From positions 33,251,856 to 33,315,855 of the forward strand of contig NC_064760.1 in assembly GCF_011397635.1 (NCBI RefSeq): 64,000 nt of DNA, written 5' to 3'. This stretch comes from Epinephelus fuscoguttatus. Taxonomy: Eukaryota > Chordata > Actinopteri > Perciformes > Serranidae. A program made the position numbers and the translations under genes. The first letter of the stretch is position 1. Every line of letters starts with the position of its first letter. Below the pieces are notes generated by a model. That model worked only from the letters and a program-made list of their open reading frames with translations, searched no databases and was not told the origin of the DNA. Below are positions 37,401-46,500 of the stretch, in pieces.

Positions 37401-40400
37401 GAGACCAATGCATCAATGCAAACAAATCAGACTATCAGCAATACTGATAGTTCTGTTAAGTCTGTTGTTTAGGGCTTTACAAACATATAACTGTAATGGT
37501 TAAATTAATGAATTACCTTCTAACTATGGTGACATTAATAAGGGATTCTTCAGTGATGTTCCAGTTTTGTGAGTCTCCTTTGACAAAGCCAGAGATGATG
37601 ACGAACAAGAGTACGAGCACATTGATCGAAGTGAAGACTTTGTTGACCCAGGCTGACTCCTTCACCCCAAACGACAGCAGTCCTGTGATGGGCAGAGAGG
37701 CAACAGAGCTCAGCACAGTGATGTGATGTTTGCTGTTTAACTGAAATGCCAGCACTACTTTGATAAATATTTTATCAGTGAATGTCAAGTAGTTGCAATG
37801 TGTCTTTGTCCACATCATTAATATTATTATCAAGTTGTATCACCTAAAAACCTAATACTTTTTTTAAAAGACACTGCCACTTGATGGACTTTAAATTAAA
37901 CAGCTTACAGATGAACGATGCTAGCAGCTCTGTGAGGCAGTAGCCTACTGAGGCACAGTGGTGCTTTAAGCTAAATGCTAACATTAGCATGCTACATAAA
38001 AATCTACAAGTAGGATCACCAAAATTAATAAAATTTGTCATTTAGGGTACACATTTCACAGCTTCTGAACAGTTTATGTTGACATTTACGGATTTACGTG
38101 TTTTAATGTACTCTGAAATAAAGCATAGAACAAATAAACAATTGGAGATAAAAAAAAATCTTTGTTTTAACATGTTTAATCTTTTGACTTATCAAGGTAG
38201 CAACCATTTGCAGTTATAACAGCTGAACACACTGGCAGCATTCTTTCTACAATGGAAATCAGATACTGTTTTGTTATTCCCAGCACTGTCGTAGAAGTTC
38301 CCAGTAATCTCAATATCTTGCATTTGTAGTTTAGGGGTTTGTTTTGGGTCTTTAGCTTGCTGTAGATGAAGAGAGAGACCGGAGGGTAATGCATAGTGCA
38401 GCAAAATGTTGTGGTAGCCCTTTTCATTCAGCATATATCTAGCGTAGACTTATACTTCACCTGTCCCTCTTTCTTTGCAGTACAGTCTTGGTTAGATGTG
38501 TTACAGTAGCTTCTTGCTGTCTAAGCCACACAAATTTTAAACTAATGGTTCCTGGAATAATGTGTTTCATAATAACCAATCATATTTCTCCCTAAAATTG
38601 ACCTCTATACTTAAAAAAATATTTAGTACTGACCTTTACCTAACCTGCTGTGCTTTATGAAAATAAGATTTGTTCTACGAAAAGAAATGAATGTCGGAAA
38701 AATATCATAGAAAACATGAAGTCAAACTTTCTCATATAGGTCGACACTATGTTACAATACCAATTTTATGTTTAAAACAAATTAGTAAACTGTTTGTATT
38801 CTCTGAAAATAATTGCTTCTTTACGTGATTTGTAAGAAAAAACCTTATAACTCCAAGTAGAAATGGACTTCTTAGGATTAGAAGTTCCGTCCCTAAAAAA
38901 CCCTTCTACAAAACTGACAGGATTTTGATATTTTACATTCAGAATAACTTGAGGGTGTGTGTCATTTTCATGTATGTAAGAGACTTGTTCCATGTATCAT
39001 TTTTGCTATTTGGAATGCAAAAACTTTGAAGCTCAATACCTAAAAATCACTCAGACTGCAGTTAGAACCTGTTATGTTAACTCTACAAACTATGACGTGC
39101 ATTTTAAGAATGCTAAGTGTTTCACCTTGGTACAGTCCATACAGTAAATGTCCCATTAAAATCCATTGTTTGGGGTTATGGTGCAGATCTGACTAGTCAA
39201 AGAGCGGCATTCATAAGAAGGTTGTGAATACATCACTAGAACACAATGAGACATTCTCATATCTCTCTTATAGTAGTAGTATTTACATTTTTAAAAACAA
39301 ATATAAAAAGACAGACTGAAAAGTCTTTTTTGTTTTTATTGTCTTGTAAATGTCTAGGTGGAGATCCTGGCTAAAATATTTGCATGGATACAATAAGATA
39401 AATGAGGGATGAGATATGCTCTCCGGTAAAGAGTTTCTGGCTTGCTTTTAAAGTTAAAGCTTCTTCTTTGAAAGACTTTGATTATCTTGACCAATTTTAG
39501 CAATAACTTTTTTACTGCCACTCAATCTGTCAAACCTGCAGCTTTTTAGTTTAAACAGAGACTTCCTTGTTTTTAACTTGGCAGCAACCTTGAGGGCTGA
39601 AAAATGAGGCCAACACAGAAATACCAAAAACTGCAGTTCCCTGAATGGCCACTTGAGGCTGGCTCCAGAAGCCAGTCAATCCCCATAGACGCCCATGTTA
39701 AAATGCCCAACTTCACAGCAGAAATTAACCTGTTAACAACCTGGTACAAAAACAGTTTTGGTCTCTATGGCGTGTTTCACCGTTTTTGACAACTAAACAA
39801 AGAGTGACTTTTTATATAATTCACCTGTTACATTTTATTATGGCTTAAATGTTATGCATATTCAAGGGCAGGAATGCTTTGAGCGACTGCTTGGCTGCGG
39901 ATTGTGTCCTCAGGTTCTCAGTCAGATCAAGATGGGCACCAAATTGACTCGAGGCTTCAAAACCGGAGTCCACAAACCAATGGGTGACAGCTACATCCAC
40001 TATTTTAAAGTCTATGCTTTCAACCACTGTTACGCTGTGCTTGAAGTTGTTGTCCTGTTAGTTGCCTGTCAGCGCAAGCTGTCTCTCTTCCTTTATTATT
40101 TGCCTTTTTCTTGCCAATATGACAACAATGTACCTCCTGCAGTGCAATATTGTCCAAACAATGTTTTGTAGGGTGTAGCAACACAGTCTGTTCCAACATT
40201 GCTTTTAGTCAGAGAGAGGATTTGTGGGTAATCAACAAACATTGGGGGCGCCTGTAGAAATAGTTGACACCAGCTGTTAAGGCTTCATTTACTTCCACTG
40301 CTGCAGAGCATCTGTAAGTTTTTAGGCCATTACTTGTTACCTGAAAATTATAACTATAAAATTTATATTGTTTTTCAGCTTCTTGTATCCTAAACTTTTG

Positions 40401-42260
40401 TTTTTTAAGTTGTGGTAGTTTAGCACTTATCTTTGTATGATTTCACATTATTCACTGGACTTAAACTGCTTGAATTTCAGTCAAACTTGTTCAAAAATAT
40501 TTGACTGGTAGTGTACATTCATGAAAGAACTGACAAAAATCTTCAAAAAAATGTACAGAAAATTATTTGGGGTGCCTCAGACTATATCAAAAGAGTGATA
40601 GCTACAAACCTCTATTTTTCTTTTAGTTTCACAGAAACAGGATCTGATTTCTTTGTGGTTTTGATGGGTGTAGTAGCACAAGTTTGAAAGCAGTGGTCCT
40701 TCAAAACAGTCAAACACAAGTGGCTGGTTTCTGGGTCACACTGACCGAACGTGACCATTGCATCGGCAGGCGAATGGATACAACGCATGATAAAGTTTTC
40801 AGTTTTAGCCTGAGGGTTATAAAGACGGGATTTAACCAAAACATGTCCACTTTGAATCAGTGGACTGTCATGAATCTGACCACGGAAAGTTAATATGGAG
40901 TCCTCTCCAAGTCATTAACAGCTACTGAGGACACTAAACCCTCAGCTGCTGCAGCGGAGCTTCTCAGTTGCCTGAGGTTGTACAACGATTGTAGCTTTAC
41001 TGGGCATTCCCAGATGTGATTGAGTGTAACTGTGGGAAAGAGAAGCGGGTGCTGCTGAAGACCAGCAGGATGATCGGGGAGTTTTCAAAACGGAAGAGGG
41101 TGAACATGGTCTCCCAGTGGACTCACATTGCCCTGCCCTATTAAGCACTTATCACACAGTGTCCTGCCATCTCTTTATTGGATTAATCCAGCTGGGGCTC
41201 ATGAACGTTGTTTGGTTTTTTTTTAAACAAGATGTACCAAACCTAGTTTCCATGCTTTGTCTGCAGCCCCTGCACCATCATATTGACTTAAATTCTATGA
41301 TTTTCAGCCTTTATTTGCTGCCTTACCAGAAAGCAGCAGTATCAGGCAGACGGCAAAGAAGTCAGGGTACTGAGCCAAACCAGGAGAGTTCATGCTGAAG
41401 TAGGTCTTACAGAACATCTCTATGTGCCCTCCTATCATTTCGTCAAATGTGCCGCTCCAAGCCCGGGCCACTGAGGAGGTACCTGCGAGAAAGCAAAAAA
41501 CAAAAACAATGGAGAATCAGCATCTCCTTTAAAGGTTTAGAGTTCAGTATTTAGTGACATCTAATGGTGGGGTTGCAGATTGCAACCGACTGAAACTTCT
41601 CCCGTTTGCTTTATGTGTAGGAGAACTATGGTGACCGATGTGAAAATATGAGTGGCCCTGTGTTTGGTTCATCCGTTCTGTACTACTGTAGAAACAGCAT
41701 GGTTGATACCATGGAGGAGGACCCAGACCATATGTGGATATAAACGGCTCATTCTAAGGTGTCAATGATTCTTAGTTTCAGGTGATTATACACAAGGGAA
41801 AACACATTTAATATTTCTGGCATTAGATCCTCCTAAATTGTACACACTGGACTTTTAAATAACATGATTCAAAGAATGTCACTAACTCACCAATCACATA
41901 GGAGAGAATGAGGTTCCATCCAGTAATGAAGGCCCAGATCTCTCCCACAGTCACATAGCTGTAAAGGTAAGCAGAGCCAGTCTTGGGGACGCGTGCGCCA
42001 AACTCAGCGTAACACAGGCCGGCCATGACAGAGGCGAGGGCAGCAATTAAGAAGGAGATGACTATGCTGGGGCCTGAGTCGCCCTTGGCCACCTCGCCGG
42101 CCAGGACGTAGACGCCAGCGCCCAGAGTGCTGCCAACTCCCAGGGCAATGAGATCAACGGTCCCCAGGCAGCGGCACAGCTTTGAGTCCTCCAGGTTGCT
42201 CAGGTCGACCACTTTCCTGCGAACCAGGGAGCGGCCGAACGACAGAACCTGCTCCAGCAT
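28310..42260 (-). CDS. slc7a2: SLC7A2 (cationic amino acid transporter CAT-2), complete, with two alternative exons 6
   Basis: Minus-strand exons 42260-41891, 41482-41327, 37682-37517, 37313-37177, 36535-36313, one of 35457-35318 or 35053-34917, 32017-31915, 30359-30148, 30060-29894, 29801-29693 and 28497-28310 join to 1,971 or 1,968 nt (656 or 655 residues; human 658). The product imports arginine, lysine and ornithine across the plasma membrane. It has the multi-helix amino acid permease fold (14 helices in the family): [20 protein letters not shown] in helix 1, [60 protein letters not shown] and the C-terminal [20 protein letters not shown]. Exon 8 is a hydrophilic, Ser/Glu-rich loop. I start at the ATG at 42260, just after an acceptor-like CAG, because it matches the family N terminus; an upstream in-frame ATG would add non-homologous residues. 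Divergent from mtmr7. Confidence 0.96.
28959..29390. mobile_element. MITE family A copy 2
   Basis: Starts GACTGTATGAAAGAAGTGGA and shares with copy 1 the blocks CACTGTGACGTCACC, GGACCATAATT and CAACCAGTGGAGTCGCCCCC. It is uninterrupted at CATTTTCCCATTG, where copy 1 carries a 1.3-kb insertion. Right end less clear. In slc7a2 intron 10. Confidence 0.7.
29693..29801 (-). CDS. slc7a2: slc7a2 exon 10
   Basis: 109 nt, residues 559-594; acceptor catcacag, donor GTGAGT. Encodes [20 protein letters not shown] then [16 protein letters not shown]. Confidence 0.95.
29894..30060 (-). CDS. slc7a2: slc7a2 exon 9
   Basis: 167 nt, residues 502-558; acceptor aaccacag, donor GTGCGT. Two membrane helices ([40 protein letters not shown]) then [12 protein letters not shown], equivalent to human WRQPQNQQKVAFM. 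Confidence 0.94.
30148..30359 (-). CDS. slc7a2: slc7a2 exon 8, hydrophilic loop
   Basis: 212 nt, residues 432-502; acceptor ggtccag, donor GTGAGT. Starts [10 protein letters not shown], then an acidic Ser/Glu stretch ([17 protein letters not shown]); this intracellular loop varies most across the family. Confidence 0.93.
30461..31508. mobile_element. hAT-like element, decayed, split by a smaller MITE
   Basis: Left end TAGGGATGCACCCAT and right end (complement TAGAGATGTACTGAT) form imperfect inverted repeats that continue through a GATACCA motif and GGCC. From memory TAGGGATGCAC ends are typical of a fish hAT family. No clear target duplication found. Contains 30843-31096. In slc7a2 intron 7. 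Confidence 0.5.
30843..31096. mobile_element. Short MITE, 254 bp, near-palindromic ends
   Basis: TTTACATGGACATTAATAAC at the left and TATTAATGTCCATGTAAA at the right are complements; inner arms continue (GTTTAT/ATAAAC). Non-coding. Lies inside the TAGGGATGCA element. Confidence 0.7.
31915..32017 (-). CDS. slc7a2: slc7a2 exon 7
   Basis: 103 nt, residues 398-431; acceptor gctatag, donor GTGGGT. Encodes [20 protein letters not shown] and [10 protein letters not shown], the segment common to both CAT-2 forms. Confidence 0.94.
33966..34216. mobile_element. Palindromic MITE, ~250 bp with ~53-bp arms
   Basis: Left arm contains TATCTCCACTTTTGATGATT and TTGACTTTCT; the right arm carries AGAAAGTCAAAATCGTCAAA and AGTGGAGATA, its complement with few mismatches. 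Outer ends GCTGTCC/GGACAGC. Would fold as a long hairpin in RNA. In slc7a2 intron 6, after the alternative exons. Confidence 0.75.
34917..35053 (-). CDS. slc7a2: slc7a2 alternative exon 6, CAT-2A-like
   Basis: 137 nt with the same entry and exit phases as 35318-35457, separated from it by 264 bp; acceptor ccctag, donor GTAAGA. Encodes [20 protein letters not shown] then [20 protein letters not shown], like the human form with [13 protein letters not shown] and [10 protein letters not shown] (low-affinity hepatic CAT-2A, from memory). Using both or neither exon breaks the frame. Confidence 0.92.
35318..35457 (-). CDS. slc7a2: slc7a2 alternative exon 6, CAT-2B-like
   Basis: 140 nt, enters in phase 2, leaves in phase 1; acceptor catgcag, donor GTGAGA. 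Encodes [20 protein letters not shown] then [20 protein letters not shown], which is like human CAT-1 and the high-affinity CAT-2 form ([14 protein letters not shown]). The residue after AMS is Gln where I recall Glu in human. Naming as B form is by this similarity. Confidence 0.92.
36313..36535 (-). CDS. slc7a2: slc7a2 exon 5
   Basis: 223 nt, residues 277-350; acceptor gtgacag, donor GTAAGC, ends in phase 2. Encodes [20 protein letters not shown] and [20 protein letters not shown]. Confidence 0.95.
36587..37151. mobile_element. MITE filling slc7a2 intron 4
   Basis: Ends AAGGGACAGTTCACCCCAAA and (complement) AAAGAACAGTTCACCCCAAA, flanked by TTA on both sides, as in PIF/Harbinger elements. 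It takes up about 565 of the intron's 641 bp. Confidence 0.75.
37177..37313 (-). CDS. slc7a2: slc7a2 exon 4
   Basis: 137 nt, residues 231-276; acceptor gtctcag, donor GTGAGC. Encodes [20 protein letters not shown] and [11 protein letters not shown]. Confidence 0.94.
37517..37682 (-). CDS. slc7a2: slc7a2 exon 3
   Basis: 166 nt, residues 176-230; acceptor catcacag, donor GTAATT. Encodes [20 protein letters not shown], then an extracellular loop with Asn-X-Thr sites (WNIT, INVT), the family's glycosylated loop. Confidence 0.94.
37905..37995. repeat. Fragment of GCTAAC-rich teleost repeat
   Basis: Shares with 56155-56240 the order GCTAGCA, TCTGTGAGGC, AGCTAAATGCTAAC and AGCATGCTA. Truncated copy in slc7a2 intron 2. 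Confidence 0.5.
38176..38434 (-). pseudogene. Tc1-like transposase fragment
   Basis: The minus-strand frame encodes [17 protein letters not shown], then DPKQTPKLQ, close to the Tc1 catalytic-region pattern Y..IL...ALPSG...DNDPKHTSK. The catalytic Asp pair is not kept, so inactive. A TIR-like TTGACTGGTAGTGTA at about 40,500 may be the other end of the same decayed element. Confidence 0.55.
39081..39495. repeat. ~420-bp direct repeat, copy 1 (slc7a2 intron 2)
   Basis: Begins CTCTACAAACTATGACGTGC and shares TCCCATTAAAATCCATTGTT, AAGAGCGGCATTCATAAGAA and GGCTAAAATATTTGCATG with 42511-42939 in order. Confidence 0.85.
39581..40017. mobile_element. MITE family A copy 3, inverted
   Basis: Reverse orientation relative to the others: ends ...TTTTAAAGTCTATGC at 40016 (complement GCATAGACTTTAAAA) and holds CCACAAACCAATGGGTGACA, complementary to the conserved head. 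The other end (CCTTGAGGGCTGAAAAATGA) matches the tails of copies 4 and 5. Confidence 0.75.
41327..41482 (-). CDS. slc7a2: slc7a2 exon 2
   Basis: 156 nt, residues 124-175; acceptor ctcgcag, donor GTAAGG. Encodes [15 protein letters not shown] and the helix [10 protein letters not shown]. Not visible as a long ORF but phase and homology are exact. Confidence 0.93.
41530..41857. mobile_element. MITE family T copy 1, filling slc7a2 intron 1
   Basis: Left TAAAGGTTTAGAGTTCAGTA..TTTAGTGACATCTA and right TACACACTGGACTTTTAA are complementary, flanked by TA. A relative lies at 63156-63500. It occupies about 330 of the 408 bp of the intron; its right edge is 33 bp from the exon 1 donor. Confidence 0.75.
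41891..42260 (-). CDS. slc7a2: slc7a2 exon 1 (first coding)
   Basis: 370 nt, residues 1-123; donor [26 protein letters not shown] starts the protein, followed by [24 protein letters not shown] at about 42268 on the minus strand is a likely acceptor, so the 5' UTR is split. Confidence 0.95.
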
Positions 42261-42510
42261 GTTGACACCTGCTGACAGGGGGGACGGAGAAGAAAACTGT
42301 GGAAATACCTGTGCAGCGTAGGTCTGGCTTAAAGGCAAACTTCTAACTAGGACATAAACATCAAAACCTATTTGAACTAAGTCATCAGATCTGTGAGCAA
42401 AGTTTGAACTCCACGTGCTTTACGTTTTGAGCAGCTCTTAAGGCTTGTTCTCTTGGACAAAAATGCTGTAAATATGGATGAAACAAAGGTGGGATTAGGA
42501 CTGTTGAAAA

Positions 42511-42939
42511 CTCTACAAACTATGACGTGCATTGTAGGAATGCTGCTGAGTGCTTCAGCGTGGTGAAGTTCATACAGTAAGTGTCCCATTAAAATCCATT
42601 GTTTGGGTTTATGGTGCAGATCTAAGTACTCAAAGAGCGGCATTCATAAGAAGACCGTGAATGCACCATTAGAACACAATAAAGACATTCCAGTATCTCT
42701 CTTTAGTAATTAAATTAAAAAGGACATAAAGGACAACCTGCAGGGTCTTCTTTGTTTTCATTGTCTCCTTTCTAAAAATGTCTTTTTCCATTAGTAAGAC
42801 TGGTGGAGACCCTGGCTAAAATATTTGCATGAATACAATAACATAAATGAGGGAGAAATGTGCTCTCACATGAATAGTTTCTGGCTTGCTTTTGAAGTTA
42901 AGCTTTCTTCTTTGAACCAAAGCCTTGACTATCTTGACC
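42511..42939. repeat. ~430-bp direct repeat, copy 2 (slc7a2 5' intron)
   Basis: Same orientation, 3.43 kb from copy 1; the two flank slc7a2 coding exons 1 and 2. About 80-85% alike by eye, with small indels. No coding potential; could be two members of an unnamed element or an old local duplication. Confidence 0.85.
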
Positions 42940-43375
42940 GTATATTAACACTGACGACCGTCCAAATATGCATTCATCTCAATTTAAGTGTGGTGGAAAT
43001 GAGTTTTGGATGTGACAGCTGATTAACATTACAATGGGGGCTGTATTACAGCATCTCCAAGAATACAGTAGATGTAAAAGTGAAGATCACAAAGAACAAA
43101 ATCAGATTTAAAAGAGTGAAAATTCAGTTTTGGAAACTGACAATGCAAATTACTGTACATCAGCCTGTCAGGTAAAATGTTACCTGCATTATTATTTCAT
43201 AAATGTCATGTGTTTTTACATTGTGCAGTGACAGCAACATGTAGGTCAAAACTGAACATGTTGAATTTCTCTGCAAAGACCAGTGCCTCACAAGCAACTC
43301 ACACATACTGCAAAGGATTGACAAATACTGATTACTGAATACAAATACTGAGTTTTATCAGAGACATGCACCTAC

Positions 43376-43500
43376 CTGTTAGAACGAGACTGTGCAGATG
43401 TAACAGGTGTAGGGTCCAACACCGAGAAAAAAAGTCTTTCAGAAGTGTCAGTACGTTTCTTACAGCTCACACAGCAGATCAGCTGCACATGAAAACGCAG
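43376..43500 (-). other. slc7a2: Probable slc7a2 non-coding first exon
   Basis: On the minus strand a consensus donor CAG|GTAGGT ends an exon at 43376, about 1.1 kb before the acceptor-like CAG next to the start codon. The upstream exon limit (about 43,500) is a guess, no transcription start was identified. Confidence 0.4.
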
Positions 43501-46500
43501 GTAAAAGTCAAATTAGATCCAGTGCACCCATGAACTGCTGCCTTGAAACTCTGCTTAGCACTGTGCTCAACACTAATTCATATGCTGGTATGTACACTGA
43601 GCAGAGCAGCACTGTTACGCCTCCCCTCTGTCCACACTGTTTCTTCATAGGATCTGCCCTCATCTTGCCCCTACGCTCCATCCTCCAGTCCCACCGCTGC
43701 CAGGGGAGTGACGTCCCCTGAGCAGGGAGGCAAGAGGGGAGGAGGGGGCCCCGGGGAATTAGGGTGGTGGTAGGAGGGAGGTTATTCACCTCCATGCTTG
43801 ACTTTTGAGGGAGAAAAACTCTGTGAGGACAACATTGCACCATAAGCTCTCCCCACGGGATCACACACAGCAGGACAGAGGAACGAATCTTGATGGAAGA
43901 ATCTATCATTTCTAATGCACATAGATCCCAGCTGCCCAGATGCTTACTGTCAGTTGATAAATGGTTAGGTAACTGGCGCTGACAAACATTGAGGCAGACA
44001 CTTATGTTTACCCAGTGCAGCCCACAGGAGTGCTGCTAAAAGCATGGGTGCTGATTGGTCAATGAAGGGTGGACGAGCTACAGTACTGGGGGGGTTAAGT
44101 CCTCCTAATGGAAGACAGGTATTGCTCAATGTTCCCTGAGCTATTGGACTCGTGGACATTACAAAATCAATAACACAGCTCACACGACCAAAAGCCTGGC
44201 ATTTCCGCGGTAACTTCAGTTACAAGTTTGAGCTTTTGGAGGGAGAAGTAAGTCAAATTTTTCCAACAAACACTGCCTGAGAATTAAAGCTAAGGTTGAG
44301 TTTGAAGTGGAGAGAATATCTGCCAAGACCAGCTCAAACCAGCTTCAGACCTCAGTGGGAAGGTGGCAGCTGGCTGCTGAAAACACTGTCCAATCGACAG
44401 GCCAGAGACTCGACGGCATGACAACAGCCAGCTCTCTCTCAGTTTGTCCATCCAGCCAAGCAGCCAAATATCATGGCCCACCGCCCACCAAACCTTGGCT
44501 GCAGGGTTGATTATCTGACCTGCATGCTGATGGGAAGCCAATGTTTTCCCTCAGTAGTGGGCACGCTGGAGTCACTACAGTTAATACTGGCCGTCTTTTG
44601 TAAACACATGACATTTATCTACATGATGAACCTAAAAACATTCACAAGACTTTAAATACAGCCAAAAATCTGTACTGACAGGAAAATGCTGCTTCTGTGA
44701 AATGACTGGGGAGCATAAAACTGAGAAAAAATTGATTAATAATTAGAAATCACAAGTTTCACTTGCTGATATTACTAAGTCTGCTACAATATGATTTTAA
44801 TTTGATTAAATTAAGAGGCCTGCCATCAATATCAGAAGATAAATATCCTTGTCACTTTTTGGTTTTGGCTGCTTGCCATTGTTACCTTGGTGCCAGTTTC
44901 ACTAATATATCTTGAAATATTAATTAACAAACATAATTACACTATATCTAAAAGCCCATTATATAAATATATTTTTATATATTATACAATTTGCACAAAA
45001 CTTTTGAGAAAATTCAGGATTACACGTGATTTGCATAGTTGGGATAATGCCATAATGTCCTCCTGGACCATAAAAATACTTGCTTTTGGAATGAGCATGG
45101 AGTTGTTTCACATGTGGGTGGTCACTGTAACCATGGAAAGGATGGAAAGGAGGCACTGGCTCATCGTATCTCATTGTTGACATGCGCTAATTCTGTGAAG
45201 CCAATTGAATGCATTTGCTCTCTGATGGCTGAGCGACCCAGCTTCAAAAACGTGGATATGGTCAACAGATTGAGTGGTGTTTGCCTTGCAGACACTGGGA
45301 CTGTTCGCTCCAGTTAACACTGGTGTCACCAGGAAATGTTAGAGTGAACAATTACTGATAAGGCAGACAACAGCTCTGAGAAGAATCAAGACGGCAAGAC
45401 TGACCTCCAGTCTAAAAACGGCAGGGTGAGAGAACACTTAGACCTCAATCTGACAAGAATGTAACCAGTTTATTCAACTCAAGTTAAGGACACAGATAAG
45501 ATGGGTTTCAGTGAAGCTCACTGGAAAAATGTAAAGTAAAGTATAAATTACATTAGAAATTTGCTTAGCAGGCCAGTATTAGCCACGTTGAATTTACCTT
45601 AATGGCACAAAGTCTCTTAATATTACATTTTAAGAACAGTCTGGGGACCGAAGCCTGGAGACAATACCTGCTCTAAGTTTGACTTAATACTCTTTTTATT
45701 AGGTAGCAGGATGGGGTATAATCTATGGATGTATTCATCCTCATTGAAGACTCCCTCTCCCTCCACTGCTGAACGTGATTTCCTGTCTCTATCTAGGTCA
45801 GTGCACAACCCTTGTACAGTACAGAACTTTACACACAATTCTGAATGCAATACAATTATTTGGTGTTGTGGTTTGGGGAACTACACTAGCGGAAGGTTTG
45901 GCTGTGAGTTAGAGTACGATATCACAGTATATTTTGTTTAAACATCTTTGGCAGCAGTAACAGATTCCTTTAAATGTGATCTGTGATGTCCAAGAATCTT
46001 TTGGCCTGCGGGTTAATTGTGGCCTCAAGCTGACTTTACTCCAAGTCCCTCGGGATACACTGACTTCCAAAAATGAATTCCACACCGAGGACAGTGAATT
46101 GGGTTAAAATAAAACTGGCTTATATGCATGGGGGATTTCACAAGTTTACAACCCTAAATAAATATTTGATTTCCAACTGTCCCTCTGCAGTGTCATAATC
46201 TTTTTATATCTTTTTTTTTTTGGCCTTTTATATGAGGCAATTATACCCACTAGGTGTGCGCCAGTGATAAAACACATATCAATCATGAGCAAATATCAAG
46301 GTTTGATTGTCCTAATTAGAATATGCACATAATATGATTGCTTATTTAAACAGTGGAGAGTGATCTGATCCACGTGATGCTGTCAGAACTGAACAGTGTT
46401 TTACAATCATTGGACAATCAAGCCTTTTTTTTTAGCTCCTTTCCATGAATGTAGCGCTGCAGCAGGAGTGGGCATGCAGCAGGGCTGTCAGGCGTCACTA

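Noticed and set aside
42261-42338. N-terminal extension of slc7a2 from an upstream in-frame ATG
   Set aside because: Extra 26 residues have no match in CAT proteins and an acceptor-like CAG sits just before the conserved ATG.
43508-43909. 133-codon minus-strand open frame upstream of slc7a2
   Set aside because: No recognised domain, low-complexity feel, no splice context; probably chance in GC-richer DNA near the promoter.
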